DNA of 48,665 bases, taken from NCBI RefSeq assembly GCF_000020585.3, contig NC_011138.3, forward strand, positions 1,071,464 through 1,120,128, read 5' to 3'. The position numbers were made by a program, and so were the translations under genes. Shown one piece after another: positions 1-9,950 of this stretch (the stretch's first letter is position 1; each line of letters starts with the position of its first letter). Under the pieces are notes generated by a model, which made no database searches, had not been told where the DNA came from, and saw only the letters and a list, made by a program, of their open reading frames with translations. Source of the stretch: Alteromonas mediterranea DE. GTDB taxonomy: Bacteria > Pseudomonadota > Gammaproteobacteria > Enterobacterales > Alteromonadaceae.

Positions 1-557
1 GTGTTGCGTCTAAGAAAGGTAAAATCCTTTTCGTTGGTACTAAGCGCGCCGCTGGCGAAGCAGTTAAAGATGCTGCTCTTAAATGCGACCAGTACTACGT
101 AAACAAGCGTTGGTTAGGTGGTATGCTGACTAACTGGAAAACAGTTCGTCAGTCAATCAAGCGTCTTAAAGATCTAGAGCAACAAGCTCAAGACGGTACG
201 TTTGAGAAGCTAACTAAGAAAGAAGCACTTATGCTTCAGCGCGAAATGGACAAGCTTGAAAACAGCCTTGGCGGTATCAAAGACATGGGCGGTCTTCCAG
301 ACGCGATCTTTGTTATCGACGCAGATCACGAGCACATTGCTGTAACAGAAGCTCGTAACCTAGGTATTCCTGTTGTTGGTGTTGTTGATACAAACTCTAA
401 CCCAGACGGTGTTGATTACATCATCCCTGGTAACGACGATGCTATCCGCGCTATCCAACTTTACTTGGATGCTGCTGCAAACGCTATCAACTCAGGTCGC
501 GAAAGCAACCTTGAAGTACAAGCTGAGCAAGACGACTTCGTAGAAGCGGCAGAGTAA
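1..557 (+). CDS. rpsB: 30S ribosomal protein S2, 3' part
   Basis: Partial gene whose 5' end lies before the window; the frame is open from base 3. S2 binds the small ribosomal subunit at the head-platform junction and is needed for S1 to join. The translated part holds the typical S2 stretch [14 protein letters not shown] and, further on, [19 protein letters not shown] and [15 protein letters not shown]. The tail is acidic and ends in a TAA stop. It is followed by a hairpin with a short T run and then by tsf, the standard rpsB-tsf arrangement. Identification is secure; only the start is missing. Confidence 0.98.
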   Translation, partial: VASKKGKILFVGTKRAAGEAVKDAALKCDQYYVNKRWLGGMLTNWKTVRQSIKRLKDLEQQAQDGTFEKLTKKEALMLQREMDKLENSLGGIKDMGGLPDAIFVIDADHEHIAVTEARNLGIPVVGVVDTNSNPDGVDYIIPGNDDAIRAIQLYLDAAANAINSGRESNLEVQAEQDDFVEAAE

Positions 558-619
558 TTCTGATTGCTTACTGTCATATCTAGATAATATGGCGGTACTA
601 CAATACGAAACGTATTGAG

Positions 620-640
620 AGGGGCGGCATCGCCCCTTTT
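620..640 (+). terminator. Hairpin terminator/attenuator between rpsB and tsf
   Basis: Stem GGGGCG / CGCCCC with loop GCAT followed by TTTT. The T run is short, so it probably acts as a partial terminator that lowers tsf relative to rpsB. Confidence 0.75.
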
Positions 641-679
641 ACCTAACGAATTTTATATTTAATGCTGAGGAATTGAAAA

Positions 680-1552
680 ATGGCAGTGACTGCAGCACTA
701 GTTAAAGAACTGCGCGAACGTACTGGCGCAGGTATGCTGGATTGTAAAAAAGCCCTGGTTGAAACGGATGGTGACATTGAGTTAGCCATTGAAAACATGC
801 GTAAATCAGGTCAAGCGAAAGCGGCTAAAAAAGCTGGTCGTATCGCAGCTGAAGGTGTAATCCTTACTAAAGTTGAAGGTGGTCGTGCGACCATGCTTGA
901 ACTAAACTGTGAAACTGACTTCGTAGCACGTGACGAAGGTTTCCTTAAGTTCGGTAACGAGCTTCTAGAAGTAGCAGCAGCGAACAACATCAACGACATC
1001 GACGCGCTTAACGATGCAGAACTTAACGGTTCTAAAGTAAGCGAAGTTCGTGACGCGCTTGTTGCTAAAATCGGTGAGAACATCTCTCCTCGTCGCGTTA
1101 TCAACGTTGAAGGCGACACCCTTGGCGCATACGTACACGGCGGCCGTATCGGTGTTATCTCTATCCTAACTGGCGGTGACGAAGAGCTAGCAAAAGACGT
1201 GGCAATGCACGTTGCAGCTGCAAGCCCGCAGTTTGTTAAGCCTGAAAATGTTCCGGCTGAAGTTGTAGAGAAAGAGAAAGAAATCCAAATCGAAATCGCT
1301 ATTCAGTCTGGCAAGCCAGCTGAGATTGCTGAGAAAATGGTTGCAGGCCGCATGAAGAAGTTCACTGGTGAAGTGAGCTTGACTGGTCAGCCTTTCGTTA
1401 AAGATCCTTCAATCTCTGTTGCTGAGCTTCTTAAGAACAACAGCGCAGACGTAATCAACTTCGTACGTTTCGAAGTAGGTGAAGGTATCGAGAAGAAGAC
1501 TGAAGACTTCGCTGCTGAAGTAGCTGCTCAAATGGAAGCTGCTAAGAAATAA
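680..1552 (+). CDS. tsf: Elongation factor Ts
   Basis: EF-Ts is the guanine-nucleotide exchange factor that recycles EF-Tu-GDP to EF-Tu-GTP in the cytoplasm. The 290-aa product is close to the usual size of about 283. It has the N-terminal UBA-like domain with [13 protein letters not shown] (residues ~15-27) and the conserved core motif [13 protein letters not shown] that contacts EF-Tu. The ATG is preceded by GAGG at suitable spacing. It lies just after rpsB and its hairpin, and a strong terminator follows. Confidence 0.98.
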
Positions 1553-1596
1553 TTGAGTGTTTATCTTTTGCATTACGCAATAGTTAGATAAACTAC

Positions 1597-1623
1597 AAAG
1601 CACCTCTTTTGAGGTGCTTTTTT
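1597..1623 (+). terminator. Rho-independent terminator after tsf
   Basis: Stem AAAGCACCTC / GAGGTGCTTT with a TTTT loop, running directly into T residues. It closes the rpsB-tsf unit. Confidence 0.9.
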
Positions 1624-1711
1624 ATAGCTGTACGTCTTGAGTGTTGCCATTGCAATGCGTAAGTGTGAAGCTAGGCGAGATTAGCGTGCGCCTGCCTGAC
1701 AACGAAAGCGC

Positions 1712-1761
1712 TTTGTCCTATGTTTTTTAACTCAGTAATGTATTGAAAGACATAGGACAAA
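1712..1761 (+). promoter_or_regulatory. 12-bp inverted repeat in the pyrH leader
   Basis: TTTGTCCTATGT (1712-1723) is exactly complementary to ACATAGGACAAA (1750-1761), with a 26-nt A/T-rich loop. The second arm ends 26 bases before the pyrH ATG and about 10 bases before its GAGGA ribosome-binding site. The geometry fits an RNA stem or a protein operator controlling pyrH, but no known family was recognised. Confidence 0.5.
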
Positions 1762-1787
1762 ACGGGTTTACGAGGACATTTCAAACT

Positions 1788-2525
1788 ATGAGTATCACAC
1801 CAAAATCAGCATACCGACGCATTCTGTTAAAGCTTAGTGGCGAAGCCCTAATGGGTGAAGAAGGCTTTGGCATAGACCCTAAAGTGCTAGATAGAATGGC
1901 ACAAGAAATAAAAGAGCTGGTTGAACTTGGTGTTCAAGTTGGTTTGGTTATCGGTGGTGGTAACTTATTTCGTGGTGAAGGCCTAGCTAAAGCGGGCATG
2001 AATCGCGTAGTGGGTGATCACATGGGGATGTTAGCTACTGTTATGAACGGCCTAGCCATGCGCGATGCGCTTCACCGCGCGTTCGTTAATGCTCGTATGA
2101 TGTCTGCTATTCCGCTGAACGGCGTATGTGATGCGTACAACTGGGCAGAAGCTATCAGCCTACTTAAATCGGGTCGTGTGGTAATATTCTCTGCAGGTAC
2201 GGGGAACCCTTTCTTCACCACAGATTCAGCCGCATGTCTTCGCGGTATTGAAATTGAAGCTGACGCAGTCCTAAAAGCGACCAAAGTAGACGGCGTTTAC
2301 AGTGATGACCCGGTAAAAAATCCTGAAGCAACGTTATATGATGAGTTGTCGTATCAGGAAGTACTGGAAAAAGAATTAAAAGTAATGGATTTGTCAGCGT
2401 TTACTCTTGCTCGCGACCACGGTTTACCAATTCGCGTATTCAATATGAATAAGCCTGGTTGCCTAAAACGTGTTGTGATGGGTGAAAAAGAAGGCACAAT
2501 TATTCGCCACGCTGACAACGATTAA
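1788..2525 (+). CDS. pyrH: UMP kinase
   Basis: Phosphorylates UMP to UDP with ATP, the committed step toward UTP and CTP; a cytoplasmic hexamer of the amino-acid-kinase fold. The chosen ATG gives 245 aa (E. coli about 241), starting [18 protein letters not shown]; the open frame extends 15 codons upstream to a TTG but lacks conservation there. Visible motifs are KLSGEALMG (phosphate binding), GGGNLFRG, and the UMP/GTP region [24 protein letters not shown] lies about 11 bases upstream. frr follows 23 bases downstream, so the two are probably co-transcribed. Confidence 0.97.
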   Translation: MSITPKSAYRRILLKLSGEALMGEEGFGIDPKVLDRMAQEIKELVELGVQVGLVIGGGNLFRGEGLAKAGMNRVVGDHMGMLATVMNGLAMRDALHRAFVNARMMSAIPLNGVCDAYNWAEAISLLKSGRVVIFSAGTGNPFFTTDSAACLRGIEIEADAVLKATKVDGVYSDDPVKNPEATLYDELSYQEVLEKELKVMDLSAFTLARDHGLPIRVFNMNKPGCLKRVVMGEKEGTIIRHADND

Positions 2526-2548
2526 TTAAGAACAATAGGATACAAAAC

Positions 2549-3106
2549 GTGATTGATGAAATTGAATTAGATGCGCAAGAGCGCATGGAAAAAAGCCTAG
2601 TTGCACTTAAGGGCCAATTCAGCAAAATCCGCACAGGTCGTGCGCATCCAAGCCTTCTAGATGGCATCATGGTACCTTATTACGGTGTAGACACGCCGCT
2701 AAAGCAAGTGGCTAACGTCGTTGCAGAAGACAGTCGTACTCTAGCGTTAACTGTGTTTGATAAAAGCGCCATTCAAGCGGTAGAAAAAGCCATTATGCAG
2801 TCTGATTTGGGTTTAAACCCAATGAGTGCAGGTGGTTCAATTCGTATTCCACTTCCTCCTCTTACTGAAGAGCGTCGTAAAGACCTTATCCGCGTTGTTC
2901 GCAATGAAGCGGAAGGTGGTCGTGTCGCTATCCGTAACATCCGTCGTGACGCGAATGGCGATGTAAAAGATCTGCTTAAAGAAAAAGAAATCAGCGAAGA
3001 TGAAAGCCGCGCAGCAGAAGAAAATATTCAGTCTATTACTAACGAGTTCATTAAGAAAGTTGACAGCTTGCTAGCTGACAAAGAAAAAGAACTGATGGAA
3101 GTTTAA
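2549..3106 (+). CDS. frr: Ribosome recycling factor
   Basis: RRF works with EF-G to split post-termination ribosomes. The product is 185 aa, exactly the E. coli length. It carries [15 protein letters not shown] near the N-terminus, the central [14 protein letters not shown], and the conserved [12 protein letters not shown] with [11 protein letters not shown] in the long helical arm. The start is GTG with AATAGGA upstream. It sits between pyrH and uppS with short gaps, the usual gamma-proteobacterial order. Confidence 0.98.
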   Translation: MIDEIELDAQERMEKSLVALKGQFSKIRTGRAHPSLLDGIMVPYYGVDTPLKQVANVVAEDSRTLALTVFDKSAIQAVEKAIMQSDLGLNPMSAGGSIRIPLPPLTEERRKDLIRVVRNEAEGGRVAIRNIRRDANGDVKDLLKEKEISEDESRAAEENIQSITNEFIKKVDSLLADKEKELMEV

Positions 3107-3115
3107 GTAAGTATT

Positions 3116-3901
3116 ATGATTGGAAAGCGTTTAAGCGCAGCCAAATCGTCGAAGGCCGAGGCGCCAGTAGCAACGACTACTGGCCCGAAGCACGTTGCTA
3201 TCATTATGGATGGCAACGGTCGATGGGCGCAAAAGAAAGGGAAAATTCGTACCTTTGGGCATAAAGCCGGGGTAGAGTCTGTACGTGCAGTAGTGCGTTT
3301 TGCACGCCAAAATGGCATCGAGTCACTTACATTGTTTGCGTTTTCAAGCGAAAACTGGAAGAGACCAGAAGAAGAAGTCAGTGTTCTGATGGACCTGTTC
3401 AATCTTGTTCTTAATAGTGAAGCAAAGCGCCTACATAAAAACGGCGTACGGTTACAGGTTATTGGAGACGTCGAGGCATTCGATGCCAAGCTTGTCGAAA
3501 AGATTCGAAAAGCTGAAGACATGACCAAAGATAACAAAGATCTTGTCTTGAATATCGCTGCAAATTACGGCGGTAGATGGGACATTGTAAATGCGGCTAA
3601 GCAACTTGCATCGCAAGTGAAAAGCGGCGAACTCGATGTACAAGACATCACAGAAGACGCATTAAATGCGCACATTTCAACCGCTAACCTTCCAGAGTTA
3701 GACCTTCTTATTCGCACTGGCGGCGAACACCGTATAAGTAACTTCTTGCTGTGGCAATGCGCCTATGCTGAACTGTATTTTACCGACGTTTTATGGCCCG
3801 ACTTCAATGAAGACGTGTTTCAATTAGCCGTAAACGATTACAATGTACGCCAGCGTCGATTTGGTCTTACTGGCGAACAGGTTGTCACAGCCGATGGTTA
3901 A
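3116..3901 (+). CDS. uppS: Undecaprenyl diphosphate synthase (cis-prenyltransferase)
   Basis: Adds eight isopentenyl units to farnesyl-PP to make the C55 lipid carrier for peptidoglycan and O-antigen. The 261-aa product has the catalytic [13 protein letters not shown] (Asp32), the substrate-binding [11 protein letters not shown], and the C-terminal [15 protein letters not shown] motif. It begins 10 bases after the frr stop. The first ~24 residues are a lysine/alanine-rich extension typical of the E. coli type. cdsA follows after 54 bases. Confidence 0.97.
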   Translation: MIGKRLSAAKSSKAEAPVATTTGPKHVAIIMDGNGRWAQKKGKIRTFGHKAGVESVRAVVRFARQNGIESLTLFAFSSENWKRPEEEVSVLMDLFNLVLNSEAKRLHKNGVRLQVIGDVEAFDAKLVEKIRKAEDMTKDNKDLVLNIAANYGGRWDIVNAAKQLASQVKSGELDVQDITEDALNAHISTANLPELDLLIRTGGEHRISNFLLWQCAYAELYFTDVLWPDFNEDVFQLAVNDYNVRQRRFGLTGEQVVTADG

Positions 3902-3955
3902 CACCATGCAGGCAATTATCAGGCTAGCCCTGGTAACAAAAGCCAAGGGCACACT

Positions 3956-4819
3956 ATGCTAAAACAACGAATAATAACTGCATTAATTCTGGCGCCGCTG
4001 GCGCTCTACGCCATTCTTTTCCTTCCCATCTTCTGGTTTGAAATCGCGATTGCTGGCGTGGTCGGTATCGGCGCTTATGAATGGGCAAATATGTCTGGCG
4101 TGTGTGAGCGGCCTAAGAAGCTGCTTTATATGGCGGGCGCTTTTGGTATATGTATAGCCTTGTCTTTTATCGTCGATGCAAGCGTAATTTGGTATCAAGG
4201 ACAGCTTCACGGTTTGTATACAGGCATACTTTCTATTGCCGTATTGTGGTGGATAGCCTCGCTATTTATGGTGCTTGCTTACCCCAAATATTCTCGGTTT
4301 TGGAAAGACAGCCGAAGTGTCAGAACGGTATTTGGCGCACTTACGCTAATCCCTACGTGGGTTGCAGTGGTGGCCCTTCGTACCAGTCTTCACGACGTTG
4401 ACCCATTTTACGGTGCGTCACTGATATTTTATGTTTTAGGCATTGTGTGGGCCGCCGATATAGGTGCATTCTTTGTAGGCGTAAAATTTGGCCGTCACAA
4501 ACTGCGCCCGAATGTATCACCTGGGAAAAGCTTAGAAGGCCTGCTTGGTGGTATTGCTGCCTCTTTCGCCATTATCGCGTTCGCGGCGCTTCATTATCAG
4601 GTTGAGCCCTCTCGCATTTGGCTACACCTGGCTATAGGTGGAATTACGGTTGCCGTTTCTGCGCTAGGCGATTTAAATGAAAGTATGCTTAAACGCTGTG
4701 CAGGTATAAAAGACAGTGGCAAGATTCTCCCCGGTCACGGTGGCGTGTTAGATAGAATCGATAGCCTGACAGCAGCATTCCCAGTATTTGCCTTCTGCTA
4801 TGTAACTTGGATGGCGTAA
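3956..4819 (+). CDS. cdsA: Phosphatidate cytidylyltransferase
   Basis: Makes CDP-diacylglycerol from phosphatidic acid and CTP in the inner membrane, the precursor of all phospholipids. The 287-aa protein is strongly hydrophobic with about eight membrane segments. Its C-terminal third has the family signature: SMLKRCAGIKDSG followed by LPGHGGVLDRIDS. An AAGGGC ribosome-binding site precedes the ATG. Its stop codon overlaps the ispC start (TAATG), so the two are translationally coupled. Confidence 0.97.
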   Translation: MLKQRIITALILAPLALYAILFLPIFWFEIAIAGVVGIGAYEWANMSGVCERPKKLLYMAGAFGICIALSFIVDASVIWYQGQLHGLYTGILSIAVLWWIASLFMVLAYPKYSRFWKDSRSVRTVFGALTLIPTWVAVVALRTSLHDVDPFYGASLIFYVLGIVWAADIGAFFVGVKFGRHKLRPNVSPGKSLEGLLGGIAASFAIIAFAALHYQVEPSRIWLHLAIGGITVAVSALGDLNESMLKRCAGIKDSGKILPGHGGVLDRIDSLTAAFPVFAFCYVTWMA

Positions 4820-6006
4820 TGCAAACAGTAACAGTGTTAGGGGCCACAGGCTCCATTGGTTGTAATACACTTGATGTTATAAACCGCCACCCAGAAAAGT
4901 ATCGCGTATTTGCCATTACGGGTAATTCGCAGCTTGAATTGCTTATGCAACAGGCGCAAAAATGCGCGCCTCGTTTTGTTGTGATTGCAGATGATACGCA
5001 TTATAAAGCCGCGTGTGAACTTGCTTCTCACTACGGCGTAGACGCTGAAATACTCACAGGCTCCCATGCCCTTGAAGACGTATCAAGCGCGCCTGAAGTG
5101 GATGCGGTCATGGCCGCCATTGTCGGCGCAGCCGGATTATTGCCCACGCTGGCCGCGGTCAAAGCAGGCAAGCGCGTTCTGCTTGCCAACAAAGAAGCGT
5201 TGGTGATGTCGGGGAAACTGTTTATTGATGCGGCAAACCAAAGCGGCGCAAAAATCCTTCCTATTGATAGCGAGCACAACGCAATTTTTCAGTGCCTACC
5301 CCATGATTACGAATACGGGAATTTCACCACCGCGGGTATCCGTAAACTATTGCTAACGGGCTCAGGTGGACCATTTCGAGAGCGCCCATTAGATAGCTTT
5401 TCATCAATTACTATTGATGAGGCAAGTACGCACCCTAACTGGTCGATGGGAAGAAAGATTACTATCGACTCAGCCACCATGATGAACAAGGGGTTAGAGT
5501 TTATTGAAGCTTGTTGGCTGTTTGGGGCTGGTGCTGATGATATCGATGTGGTTATTCACCCGCAAAGTATCATTCATTCCATGGTGCAATATATTGATGG
5601 CTCGGTTATCGCGCAAATGGGTAACCCGGATATGCGAACACCGATTGCTTATGGCTTAGCGCATCCAGCGCGCATCGAAGCGGGGGTTAAGCCCCTAGAC
5701 TTTTCAGATATTGCTAACTTTAGCTTTCAAACGCCTTGTTTAAAGCGCTACCCTAATTTGAAACTGGCCATTGATGCCTGCAAAGAAGGGCAGTGTGCAA
5801 CAACACGGATGAATGCGGCCAACGAAGTATCGGTTGCGGCCTTTTTAGACGGTAAGATTCAATTTTGTGATATTGCAAAAGTAAATGAAGCTACGCTAAA
5901 TGCCATGCCTTACGTTTCTGTTAGTTCTATTCAGCAAATACTTGAGCAAGATACTTTAGCCCGAGTTAAAGCTGACGAGATTATTCGAGGTAAATTCCAG
6001 TGCTAG
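4819..6006 (+). CDS. ispC: 1-deoxy-D-xylulose-5-phosphate reductoisomerase
   Basis: Converts DXP to MEP with NADPH in the non-mevalonate isoprenoid pathway, feeding uppS upstream. From the ATG that overlaps the cdsA stop the product is 395 aa (E. coli 398); an in-frame TTG four codons earlier is less likely. Motifs seen: VLGATGSIG (NADPH binding), LANKEALVMSG, IDSEHNAIFQ (metal binding) and MNAANEV. Its 3' end overlaps the rseP GTG. The placement between cdsA and rseP, rather than before uppS as in E. coli, matches Shewanella-like order. Confidence 0.97.
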   Translation: MQTVTVLGATGSIGCNTLDVINRHPEKYRVFAITGNSQLELLMQQAQKCAPRFVVIADDTHYKAACELASHYGVDAEILTGSHALEDVSSAPEVDAVMAAIVGAAGLLPTLAAVKAGKRVLLANKEALVMSGKLFIDAANQSGAKILPIDSEHNAIFQCLPHDYEYGNFTTAGIRKLLLTGSGGPFRERPLDSFSSITIDEASTHPNWSMGRKITIDSATMMNKGLEFIEACWLFGAGADDIDVVIHPQSIIHSMVQYIDGSVIAQMGNPDMRTPIAYGLAHPARIEAGVKPLDFSDIANFSFQTPCLKRYPNLKLAIDACKEGQCATTRMNAANEVSVAAFLDGKIQFCDIAKVNEATLNAMPYVSVSSIQQILEQDTLARVKADEIIRGKFQC

Positions 6007-7352
6007 CCTTTTTGTGGAGCTTAGGTGCGTTCATCGTTGCCCTAGGTATTTTGGTTGCTGTTCATGAATGGGGGCACTTTTATGTTGCCCGCAAATGTGG
6101 TGTTCAGGTAGAACGCTTTTCAATCGGTTTTGGTAAACCTATTTGGCGCAAGGTAAGTAAGTCTGGCACTGAGTATGTCATCGCTATGATTCCGTTAGGC
6201 GGATATGTGAGAATGCTAGATGGGCGTATCGACGATGTACCGCCTGAATTAGAAGATAAAGCCTTTAACAATAAACCTGTGTTGCAGCGTATGGCTGTGA
6301 TTGCAGCGGGGCCTGGCGTTAATTTTATTTTTGCTTTCTTTGCCTTGTGGCTGATGTATCTCGTAGGGCTAGACACCGTAAAGCCTGTTGTAAAAAGTAT
6401 TGAAACAGACAGTATTGCAGCAATCGCTGGGGTGCAGCCTGGTGATGAAATCATCAAAGTAGGTGATAGAAGCACACCAGATTGGGAAGCCGTTAACCTT
6501 GAGATTGTGTCTAATATTGGGTCGGAAAATGCCAGTGTGACGGTGAAAAATTCATCAAATGTCGAAAAAGAACTGACATTTACACTGAAGTCTTGGAACT
6601 TTGACCCAGATAGCGAGTCTCCTTTAAGCAGCTTAGGGTTAACCCCTTATCGACCCGATGCAACATTAACCGTTGGTTTTGTTGGTGAGGGTAGTGCCGC
6701 TCAGCAAGCAGGGTTAAAACCTGGTGACGAGCTTAAAGCATTAAATGGCACTAAGTTGACATCGTGGGAGCGTTTAGTTGACGTAATTGTAGAAAGCCCT
6801 GGTGAGCGTATTTCGCTTGATATCCTAAGGGATGGACAACCGCTTACGTTAGATGCCACGATAGCGCGCCGCGATACACCACAGGGGCAAAGTGGGTATC
6901 TAGGTGTAAGCCCAACATTTGAGCCTTGGCCAGAAGGGTATGTGTTTACCCATCAATATGGCATTATAGAGGCTATTGGGAAGGCGTTAGATAAAACATG
7001 GCGTCTTATGACACTGAGTGTCGAAATGATAGGAAAGCTTATTACTGGCGACGTGTCGGTGAAAAATTTAAGCGGCCCTATCTCAATTGCTCAAGGTGCG
7101 GGAACAAGTGCTGGGTATGGACTTGCGTACTTCTTGAGTTTTCTTGCCTTAATAAGCGTAAATTTAGGCATTATAAATTTATTACCCTTGCCCATGCTTG
7201 ACGGTGGTCACCTCATGTTTTTTATCGTGGAGTGGATCACAGGCAAACCTGTGCCAGAAGCAGTGCAGGAATGGGGTTACAGAATAGGTGGCGTGCTTCT
7301 GTTTATGATCATGGGTATCGCAATTTTTAACGATATCGCTCGCATAACCTGA
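6000..7352 (+). CDS. rseP: RIP zinc metalloprotease RseP (site-2 protease)
   Basis: Inner-membrane protease that cleaves anti-sigma-E RseA inside the membrane after DegS, releasing the envelope-stress response, and clears signal-peptide remnants. The 450-aa product begins with a membrane segment holding the zinc motif HEWGH (His22, Glu23, His26), followed by the MRE-type region and two PDZ domains (about 115-300, containing GVQPGDEI and GLKPGDEL). Near the C-terminus is LPLPMLDGGH, the third metal ligand motif. GTG start within the end of ispC. It lies directly before bamA, whose outer-membrane folding it helps monitor. Confidence 0.97.
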   Translation: MLAFLWSLGAFIVALGILVAVHEWGHFYVARKCGVQVERFSIGFGKPIWRKVSKSGTEYVIAMIPLGGYVRMLDGRIDDVPPELEDKAFNNKPVLQRMAVIAAGPGVNFIFAFFALWLMYLVGLDTVKPVVKSIETDSIAAIAGVQPGDEIIKVGDRSTPDWEAVNLEIVSNIGSENASVTVKNSSNVEKELTFTLKSWNFDPDSESPLSSLGLTPYRPDATLTVGFVGEGSAAQQAGLKPGDELKALNGTKLTSWERLVDVIVESPGERISLDILRDGQPLTLDATIARRDTPQGQSGYLGVSPTFEPWPEGYVFTHQYGIIEAIGKALDKTWRLMTLSVEMIGKLITGDVSVKNLSGPISIAQGAGTSAGYGLAYFLSFLALISVNLGIINLLPLPMLDGGHLMFFIVEWITGKPVPEAVQEWGYRIGGVLLFMIMGIAIFNDIARIT

Positions 7353-7410
7353 TGAAAATCAGGAAGTACAAAACAGCTAATACAAAACGCGGCCAGGAAA
7401 AGAAAAATAG

Positions 7411-9888
7411 ATGAAGTTAAAACAGTTAGTAGCAGCCGGAGCCATTCTTTCCAGTGCTAGCTTTGCCAATGCTGCGGCGCAAGACAGTGAATTTGTCGTT
7501 AAAGACATTCGTGTAGAAGGTTTACAACGTGTTGCACTTGGTGCAGCCCTGACCTACTTGCCCGTACAAGTTGGCGACGAGCTTAATACATTTAGGGTAA
7601 CGCAGCTAATTCGCTCGTTGTACTCTTCAACTCACTTTGAAAACGTTGAAATACTTCGCGACGGTAACACCCTTGTGGTGCGTGTAGCAGAGCGTCCAAC
7701 CATCAGTAACATCATTTTCGAAGGGAATGATGATATTAAAGATGAGCAGCTTCAGGAAAGCTTGGACGGTAACGGCGTTCGCATTGGTGAACCGCTTGAT
7801 AAAACCGTGCTTACTTCGATTGAGAACGGGTTAAAAGACTTCTTCTACAGCATTGGTAAATACAACGCTGACGTTACGGCTATTATTACGCCTTTACCGC
7901 GTAATCGCGTAGATTTGAAGTTACTTTTTGAAGAAGGTGATGCGGCAGAAATTGAGCAAATAAACATTGTAGGTAACGACATTTTCTCAGACGAAGAGCT
8001 GATGGAAGCGTTTGAGCTACAATACGATACACCTTGGTGGGATTTCTTATCTGAAACTCGCTATCAGCAACAAACGTTGCAAGGTGATATGGAAACGCTG
8101 CGCAATCACTACCTAAATCGCGGTTACCTTCGCTTTAATGTCGACTCTACCCAAGTCTCGATGACGCCTGAAAAGTCAGGTATCTATATCGCAATGAACG
8201 TAACCGAAGGTGAACAGTACACTATCTCAGAAGTAGAGCTGGTAGGCGATGTACTCGGGCACGAAGAGTATATAGAACGCGTACTTCCGCTTACTACGGG
8301 TGAATTGTATAACCAAGCAGAAGTGACTTACACAGAAGAATTTATCAGTAAGTATCTTGGTCGATTTGGGTACGCTTACCCAACAGTAACTACCGTTCCA
8401 GAAATTAACGACGAAGATAAAACGGTTAAGCTGACGCTGTCCGTTGACCCTGGCAAACGTATTTACGTCAACCGCATTAAATTTAACGGCAACGTAGTAA
8501 CAGCCGATAGTGTTCTGCGTCAAAATGTCAGCCAGATGGAAGGCACGTGGCTTTCAAATAACTTGCTAGAGTCTTCCAAGAACCAGCTTTCTCGACTTAC
8601 TTATATGGAAGAAGTAGAGTATGAAACTGTACGTATTCCTGGCTCTGAAGATAAGGTTGACGTTAATTATAACGTTAAAGAGCAGCCTTCTGGCTCATTT
8701 AATGCGGGTATCGGCTATGGTGACAGAACCAAGTTAAGCCTACAGGCGGGTATCCAGCAAGATAACTTCTTGGGTACAGGTAAACGAGTTGGCCTTAACC
8801 TAAGCACAGTTTCATATCAGCGCAGCGCACAGATTACTTATAACGATCCTTACTTCACGATTGACGGGATTAGCTTGGGTGGTAGTTTAGGTTACAGTGA
8901 GTTTGACGGCTCAGACTTTAACGTTATCCAGTACAATTCTAAGCGTTGGTCAATTGGTGCGAATGTTGGTTATCCAATAAACGAATTCAACCGCATTAAT
9001 TTTGGCTTAACCTATAGTAACGTTGAGCTATACAACCGTGGTTACTACGAGCAAACTGAGCAGTTTTATAACCAGTTTACGAACGGTGAAGACCCAGATG
9101 CAGCGATTAAATACGATAGTTACCTGGCAAGCATAAGCTGGAGTCGAAGTACGCTAAACCGTGGTTTGTTCCCAACGGCGGGTTCATCTCAACGAGCTTC
9201 ATTTAGCATTACCACACCAAACTCAGATGTTAACTATTTTAAAACGGTATTTGACGGTAAGTGGTACTTCCCATTATCTCGTAACCAGCGCTGGTCTTTC
9301 CTAGCGCGCGTACGTCTTGGCTACGGGAATGGTTACGGTGATATTAACGGCAATGAGCAAATATTACCGTTTACAGAGAACTTTACAGCAGGTGGTTCTG
9401 ATTCACTACGAGGATTCGAGAATAACACGGTAGGTCCTCGCGGTGTATTCTTAGGCAATACGGGTACCATTGTTGGGCCTGACGGTGAAGTGTTCCCAGG
9501 CGATCCAGCTGATGCTCAGCTATCTTGGTCAACGCGAAGCCTAGGTGGTAATGCTATGGCACTTGGCGGTATCGAGCTTATTGTTCCCACGCCATTTGTA
9601 GAAGAAGATATGGATAACTCCGTTCGCACAAGTTTGTTTGTGGATGTGGGTAACGTGTGGGATACTGAGTTCGACTACGACTATTACCGTCAGTTTGACG
9701 TAGCGGCAAGCCAGAGAGGCGAGCTGTTGGACTATTCTGACTGGAGTCTGTATCGTAGCTCGGCGGGTGTATCGGTCCAATGGATATCTCCAATGGGGCC
9801 TATGGTATTCAGCTTCTCGAAAGCGATACAGCAACGTGACGGTGACGACGCACGATTCTTCACCTTCAATATTGGTCAAACTTTCTAA
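7411..9888 (+). CDS. bamA: Outer membrane protein assembly factor BamA
   Basis: Core of the BAM complex that folds beta-barrel proteins into the outer membrane. The 825-aa product has a signal peptide of about 22 residues (ending FANAAAQ), five POTRA domains over roughly residues 25-425, and a C-terminal 16-strand barrel ending in phenylalanine (GQTF). The segment GGSDSLRGFENNTVGPRG contains the conserved RGF motif of loop 6. An AGGAAAAG ribosome-binding site precedes the ATG. A short hairpin and then skp follow. Confidence 0.98.
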   Translation: MKLKQLVAAGAILSSASFANAAAQDSEFVVKDIRVEGLQRVALGAALTYLPVQVGDELNTFRVTQLIRSLYSSTHFENVEILRDGNTLVVRVAERPTISNIIFEGNDDIKDEQLQESLDGNGVRIGEPLDKTVLTSIENGLKDFFYSIGKYNADVTAIITPLPRNRVDLKLLFEEGDAAEIEQINIVGNDIFSDEELMEAFELQYDTPWWDFLSETRYQQQTLQGDMETLRNHYLNRGYLRFNVDSTQVSMTPEKSGIYIAMNVTEGEQYTISEVELVGDVLGHEEYIERVLPLTTGELYNQAEVTYTEEFISKYLGRFGYAYPTVTTVPEINDEDKTVKLTLSVDPGKRIYVNRIKFNGNVVTADSVLRQNVSQMEGTWLSNNLLESSKNQLSRLTYMEEVEYETVRIPGSEDKVDVNYNVKEQPSGSFNAGIGYGDRTKLSLQAGIQQDNFLGTGKRVGLNLSTVSYQRSAQITYNDPYFTIDGISLGGSLGYSEFDGSDFNVIQYNSKRWSIGANVGYPINEFNRINFGLTYSNVELYNRGYYEQTEQFYNQFTNGEDPDAAIKYDSYLASISWSRSTLNRGLFPTAGSSQRASFSITTPNSDVNYFKTVFDGKWYFPLSRNQRWSFLARVRLGYGNGYGDINGNEQILPFTENFTAGGSDSLRGFENNTVGPRGVFLGNTGTIVGPDGEVFPGDPADAQLSWSTRSLGGNAMALGGIELIVPTPFVEEDMDNSVRTSLFVDVGNVWDTEFDYDYYRQFDVAASQRGELLDYSDWSLYRSSAGVSVQWISPMGPMVFSFSKAIQQRDGDDARFFTFNIGQTF

Positions 9889-9899
9889 GACATTAAAGC

Positions 9900-9921
9900 G
9901 AGCGCAATATTAGTTGCGCTC
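9900..9921 (+). other. Hairpin between bamA and skp
   Basis: GAGCGCAA / TTGCGCTC with a six-base loop and no T run. It is probably an mRNA processing or stability element rather than a terminator, separating bamA from the strong skp ribosome-binding site. Confidence 0.45.
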
Positions 9922-9950
9922 TACAATAAGATTCAAAAAAGGAGTTCCCT

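Noticed and set aside
3103..3537. 144-aa minus-strand frame opposite uppS
   Set aside because: uppS is unmistakable on the plus strand; the opposite frame is Ser/Arg/Leu-rich and typical of a codon-bias shadow.
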